Shown here in pieces: positions 60,468 to 64,000 of a DNA stretch of 64,000 nt. The stretch comes from Desertivirga arenae (GTDB lineage Bacteria > Bacteroidota > Bacteroidia > Sphingobacteriales > Sphingobacteriaceae). The stretch lies in NCBI RefSeq assembly GCF_017355785.1, contig NZ_JAFEWE010000010.1:1-64000 (forward strand), in the 5' to 3' direction. The notes beneath the pieces are model-generated. The model searched no databases. It saw only the letters and a program-made list of their open reading frames with translations, and was not told where the DNA came from. A program made the position numbers and the translations under genes. Each line of letters starts with the position of its first letter. Position 1 is the stretch's first letter.

Positions 60468-60509
60468 TAACGAGATGGAAGTGCCTGAATACACACTTCA
60501 ATCTCGTTA
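60468..60509. terminator. Hairpin after the nucleoid protein gene
   Basis: TAACGAGATGGAAGTG pairs with CACTTCAATCTCGTTA with one mismatch. It lies 17 bp past the stop codon of the NdpA-type gene (minus strand). A T-run is lacking on either strand, so it may be a processing or weak termination element. Confidence 0.45.
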
Positions 60510-60525
60510 AAATGGATTAGAAGGA

Positions 60526-61581
60526 TTATTGTTCCTCTTTAAAATAGATCTTGTAGTAATTCATCGTACGACTGTCATCGAAACCTTTTTCGATCAACTC
60601 CCTATCCCCATGAATATAGATATGAAAGTTCTTATCCAGTTTTAAAACGCTTTTAAAAGTCCTTACTTGTTTCTTAACTGCCGCTTCAGATATTTCGAAT
60701 GATTCGGGAATGACCGTATCAAACTCAGTCTCGTAGTTCTTTACAAAGTTCTTAAATGATTCTTTCCCCTGCTCGTTACCGATAACCTCATTTGAAAACT
60801 CCTCAATATCGAAGGTCTCCTTTTCTTTAAAATATTTTACAGAACGATTGAGCAGATCAATCTTATCCGCTTTATCCATCTGGAATTCCTCGTCAAGTTT
60901 TTCCGTTACGAAATTTTTATAAATACTTAATGTATTTTGTGTCTGGTTGTAATTATCATTACGAACCTTAAGTTTTAGAAATTCATCTTTCCAATAAACT
61001 GCTTCTGAATTACGGTTGGTTTGATCAATTACTGCAACCTTATACCCCTCCTCCTTCTCACAATTGAAAATCAGGCAACCCTTATCCAGCTTTTGAATGT
61101 TAATGGCGTCTTCCTCATATCCCACGTCGAAGCCATTTTGTCCATTATACACTTTAAGATAGGTTTCTTTCGTTTCAGACTTAAATATACCGATTGCGTC
61201 CATCACCTCCCCTTCTATTTGCACGTTGTTAAAATAAGCTACATAAACCTCTCCAGATTTGATCTTCGGGTGATTTGTCACTTCAAACAAGTGCTTCGCA
61301 AGCTGTTGACTATTCTCGTGAAAGGTTTGGTTATCTTCAAAGATCAGCGACGCAAAGTGATGAACTTCATGCAGGTTGAGGTCTTCATTAGCATGAAAAA
61401 AACGATATACTTCGTTCACCTTTTCAAAAGGACTAAGGAAGTATTGCATAAGCAGTTTAGGCAATAGCTCGTCCTGAATTTGCACAGGATTATCCGAGAG
61501 CGCGTAAAACTCATCCTGTAATTTATTGCCTACTTTATGTATGGAAAGATGCGCCAAGGCAGCTTCAAAAGAGAAAATCAT
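60526..61581 (-). CDS. YejK/NdpA-type nucleoid-associated protein
   Basis: A 351-residue protein of the 37-kD nucleoid-associated family (PF04245 type). The start gives MIFSFEAALAHLSIHKVGNK, the typical N terminus. AYFNNVQIEGEVMDAIGIFKSE and KGCLIFNCEKEEGYKVAVIDQTN are middle strings, and the C-terminal half is helical and acidic. E. coli YejK binds DNA and the nucleoid; the Bacteroidota form is about 15 residues longer. It stands alone on the minus strand upstream of the receptor gene. Confidence 0.88.
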   Translation of the reverse strand: MIFSFEAALAHLSIHKVGNKLQDEFYALSDNPVQIQDELLPKLLMQYFLSPFEKVNEVYRFFHANEDLNLHEVHHFASLIFEDNQTFHENSQQLAKHLFEVTNHPKIKSGEVYVAYFNNVQIEGEVMDAIGIFKSETKETYLKVYNGQNGFDVGYEEDAINIQKLDKGCLIFNCEKEEGYKVAVIDQTNRNSEAVYWKDEFLKLKVRNDNYNQTQNTLSIYKNFVTEKLDEEFQMDKADKIDLLNRSVKYFKEKETFDIEEFSNEVIGNEQGKESFKNFVKNYETEFDTVIPESFEISEAAVKKQVRTFKSVLKLDKNFHIYIHGDRELIEKGFDDSRTMNYYKIYFKEEQ

Positions 61582-61681
61582 TATAAACAGCTTTTATAAA
61601 ACTCGTAAAAAATTGAGAGGCCAAAGGTGCAAAAACAATAACGAGGAAGCAATATATGTTGATGATTCCCTTAGGCTGAAA

Positions 61682-64000
61682 TTATTCTGGCATAATTATA
61701 TCCTTCTTACGTTCTGCCGGTAAAACCTTTAAAAATTCTAGTTTTCCATTCTGCCAGCTGGCTTCAACAGTTGTTTTATATGGAGCATTAAGTTTAAAAT
61801 GAACATTCTTGTCTTTAGGCCATGCGGGGAGTACATAGAGCTTATCACCATCGGACTGCAGGAGCATTTCCTGTAGACCGATCATGCCCGAACCACCCCA
61901 ATTGTGATCAGGTACCCAATCAAACCCAGGTCCCCAAAAGGCTGGAAACCGGCGTCCGGAGTCTTTCAATTTTTGCGAAGTAAGGTTCCAGGCATCCTCT
62001 GTTAAACCAAGTCGGGCAGCAAAAATATTGTCTTGTTTCCAGCCAATATGGCTTCTAAATTTTAATACGTCTTTATCATATTTAAACGTATTGATAGCAG
62101 TGTCTATACCAGGTTTTCCAATGCCATATATTCCCCATGGGAACACAGGATAAAGCTGAGGACTTTCAGTATTATTAATTCGTTCCCAAACTTTTGCAGG
62201 GGCAATCGTTGGATGTCCTTCAAACTCCCTAAAACTAAGTCCAGGTATTCTTTTTAACATCAACTCCCAGGCTTGTCTTCTCTCGGGAATAGTGTATTTG
62301 GGAGGTAACTGGAGAAGCCTCGTTAAAACAGTTCTTAGTCCACTTATAGTAGAACTAGCATTATAAGCCATTTTATAAGTTTCTGCTCCCGAGCCCGGAT
62401 AGATCACCAGATGTCCTTCAGCATTTAAAGCCTTGCTCCCCCTGTTCCTTGCCAGGTACTGGTAGTGTTCGTCGAAGAATGTCAGACAGCTTTCAATGAA
62501 AGGAATATAACTTTTAATGTTATCGCCGTTATAACGTTCGGTTTCAAGCATCATCAGGCAGAATTCAAGGACAGTGTCCCACTCATATTCTAACCAGGCA
62601 TTATGTTCCATTCCCGGGTCAAACTCTGCTGGTCTTTTCCAATTGTATTCTGCAGGATTGGGTAAACCGAAGTTTTCCAATTGCTCTGTAAAGGCGGCTC
62701 CGTTATGTTTCCAGTAAACTTTCGACCTCAGTTCAGCATTCTTGAGGATACCCATGTAAAAATCGAACTGCGGCTTCATCAAATCAAAGTCGCCACTTTT
62801 CAACATCGGCCAATACACCAAACGTTGATTTTGAGCTGTATGAGTGCCTCCTCCCCAGTTACGAAAATCAGGAGTAAACTTTAGCGTGGTATCTGTTAAG
62901 GATGGATCTGCAGTAAACAAACCGCCATTGAATTTGGTGGGGTAAGAAGCAGTAAGATTACAACCTAGCATGTACCGCATTAGCTGGTAGTTACGCCCTA
63001 TTTGCCAGTCTACAGAGTTTGGATCACTTTGCCTTGCATTAATATTAATAAAACTCCTGTTCCAGTAATCATTCCACCACTGCAAGGTTTTCTTTTCAGA
63101 CTGCTTTTTCTCTCTTATGACTTTGGAAGCAGTAGATTGTAAATTACTTTTCCAATGAGGAAGCGAGGGAGTGTATTGTGTATGAAGGACCAGTTGCAGG
63201 CTATGGTTTTTTGAAGGAGATTTACTCTTCAAACTCCAGCTCTTATAAGGTGTATTAATGTAGGTACCCTCCGATGAATCGGCTATAACAAAACCCTCTC
63301 CGAACAAACGGCCCCCAAAGATCATATTCTTAAGTGGGTTGAAAAGCTGGTCTTTGACACTTTCCATTTGTTGCTGCTTAACTGTCACGTCGAAAACAGT
63401 ATGTGTTTGATTCTGATGATAGAATTCAACTCCGTTTTGCAGGAAATCAACCTGATCTTTCAAGGTCTTAACCTCACCCTGCGGCGCCCACTTATAGGAG
63501 TTCTGGTTATTCTCCTTACCCTTAAGGACCCTGTCGGTATATCTCCAACTTTCATAGGATACTTTCGCCGACATTGGCTGTTGACTTTTTACTTCAACAT
63601 GAACTACCGGATTAAAAACATCCACCCAAAGTTTTACATCGGTAGTTTGCCCATTCTTAACCGTACTTATGGTTATGTATCCCTCTTTAAGATGCAGTTC
63701 TTGTTTGAAACCAGCTGAACCCGAGAATGGATTAGGTGAAAGGCTAAGTTTCAAACGTCCTAGTTTAAGCAAGCTGTTGTTTTCGTCGAATGTGCCAGAC
63801 CTTGCCACATAGAAATACACCTGATCCTTTTCACACCAAACATTCAGCCCTATATCCCCCCCTCCTAATGGCATTGATTCCAGAGAGTTCTTGCTTTGGC
63901 TGGTCCATACGGGATTGTAGTCCTTCAATTGAGCCAGGGAATGTTGCGAGGGAATAAAGCTAAAAGCAAGCAGGAATACGTAGTAAATTTTTAAAGATTT
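61682..64000 (-). CDS. DUF5703-type glycoside hydrolase, 5' end beyond the window
   Basis: The frame is open from 61682 to the right edge (773 codons here). The codon at 63928 that could serve as a start is TTG (Leu) and is preceded in frame by a signal-like stretch (YYVFLLAFSFIPS then LAQ), so the real start lies beyond the edge. The mature protein begins LKDYNPVWTSQSKNSLESMPLGGGDIGLNVW, matching DUF5703 N-terminal domains of GH95-like (alpha/alpha)6 glycosidases. DWQIGRNYQLMRYMLGCN, FNGGLFTADP, AEFDPGMEHNAWLEYEWD and HNWGGSGMIGLQEMLLQ are conserved core strings, the last with likely catalytic acids nearby. Substrate unknown. Confidence 0.82.
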   Translation of the reverse strand, partial: KSLKIYYVFLLAFSFIPSQHSLAQLKDYNPVWTSQSKNSLESMPLGGGDIGLNVWCEKDQVYFYVARSGTFDENNSLLKLGRLKLSLSPNPFSGSAGFKQELHLKEGYITISTVKNGQTTDVKLWVDVFNPVVHVEVKSQQPMSAKVSYESWRYTDRVLKGKENNQNSYKWAPQGEVKTLKDQVDFLQNGVEFYHQNQTHTVFDVTVKQQQMESVKDQLFNPLKNMIFGGRLFGEGFVIADSSEGTYINTPYKSWSLKSKSPSKNHSLQLVLHTQYTPSLPHWKSNLQSTASKVIREKKQSEKKTLQWWNDYWNRSFININARQSDPNSVDWQIGRNYQLMRYMLGCNLTASYPTKFNGGLFTADPSLTDTTLKFTPDFRNWGGGTHTAQNQRLVYWPMLKSGDFDLMKPQFDFYMGILKNAELRSKVYWKHNGAAFTEQLENFGLPNPAEYNWKRPAEFDPGMEHNAWLEYEWDTVLEFCLMMLETERYNGDNIKSYIPFIESCLTFFDEHYQYLARNRGSKALNAEGHLVIYPGSGAETYKMAYNASSTISGLRTVLTRLLQLPPKYTIPERRQAWELMLKRIPGLSFREFEGHPTIAPAKVWERINNTESPQLYPVFPWGIYGIGKPGIDTAINTFKYDKDVLKFRSHIGWKQDNIFAARLGLTEDAWNLTSQKLKDSGRRFPAFWGPGFDWVPDHNWGGSGMIGLQEMLLQSDGDKLYVLPAWPKDKNVHFKLNAPYKTTVEASWQNGKLEFLKVLPAERKKDIIMPE

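Noticed and set aside
60292-60525. Riboswitch in front of the orphan TonB-dependent receptor
   Set aside because: The leader has no cobalamin, TPP or other recognisable conserved core, only AT-rich sequence.
63926-63928. TTG as start of the DUF5703 gene
   Set aside because: The frame continues upstream through a signal-peptide-like sequence to the window edge, so this codon is an internal Leu.
1-64000. CRISPR array, transposons, integrase, tRNA or rRNA genes
   Set aside because: No regularly spaced direct repeats of CRISPR size, no transposase or integrase motifs, and no tRNA-like cloverleaf or T-loop sequence were seen. The short phased repeats are far too short for CRISPR.

Overview
The window reads as a chromosomal segment of a Bacteroidota bacterium, most likely of the Sphingobacteriaceae (Pedobacter or Mucilaginibacter type). 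The reasons are a SusC/SusD polysaccharide utilisation locus, TonB-dependent receptors with N-terminal carboxypeptidase-like domains, TlpA and META-type lipoproteins, COX15-type heme A synthase, promoters resembling TTG/TAnnTTTG, and few Shine-Dalgarno sequences. Genome identity cannot be fixed from the sequence alone. I see no tRNA, rRNA, CRISPR array, transposase or phage gene.

Region 1 (1-36 kb) is mostly housekeeping. It holds small lipoproteins, a BaiN/HI0933-like flavoprotein, a PQQ-type sugar dehydrogenase, a zinc alcohol dehydrogenase, a DegQ/HtrA protease, an OmpA-like lipoprotein, helicases HrpB and RecQ, GatC and GatB, PlsC, TrpS, a deoxynucleoside kinase, Hsp20, heme A synthase, a cold-shock protein, a PhoB-type response regulator, the IscX-ferredoxin pair, and CcmE-CcmF for cytochrome c maturation. 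All four genes needed to make CMP-Kdo (kdsB, kdsA, kdsD, kdsC) lie between 12.8 and 26 kb but in separate transcription units; manC sits directly behind kdsD.

Region 2 (30.5-34.1 kb) is a + strand run of poorly characterised membrane proteins (DUF2243, a four-helix protein, DUF2809), a winged-helix regulator, a DUF2236/MpaB-like protein, and the broken remains of creD. Two near-identical 17-bp inverted repeats of the form ACTTTG-N5-CAAAGT lie upstream of the regulator operon and upstream of the creD remnant, which suggests an autoregulated unit whose effector gene has been deleted.

Region 3 (34.1-42.1 kb) contains a DUF294 nucleotidyltransferase/CBS/cNMP protein overlapping a membrane-tailed DEDD exonuclease, a zinc-ribbon miniprotein, a GH78 alpha-L-rhamnosidase, a DsbA-like oxidoreductase, a widely conserved protein of unknown function, and a YtxH-like protein.

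Region 4 (42.2-56.4 kb) is a six-gene minus-strand PUL: GH31 with a PA14 insert, SusC, SusD, a two-domain surface lipoprotein, GH2 and GH3. The enzyme set fits the exo-acting half of a xyloglucan locus, but no endoglucanase and no dedicated regulator are present. A 14-bp direct repeat with 22-bp spacing sits just upstream of the presumed promoter.

Region 5 (56.5-64 kb) has a LOG-family phosphoribohydrolase, an orphan TonB-dependent receptor, a YejK/NdpA-type nucleoid protein, and a DUF5703-type glycoside hydrolase cut by the right edge. Degenerate tandem repeats with 10-11 bp period occur in intergenic DNA near both 0.2 kb and 42.0 kb.
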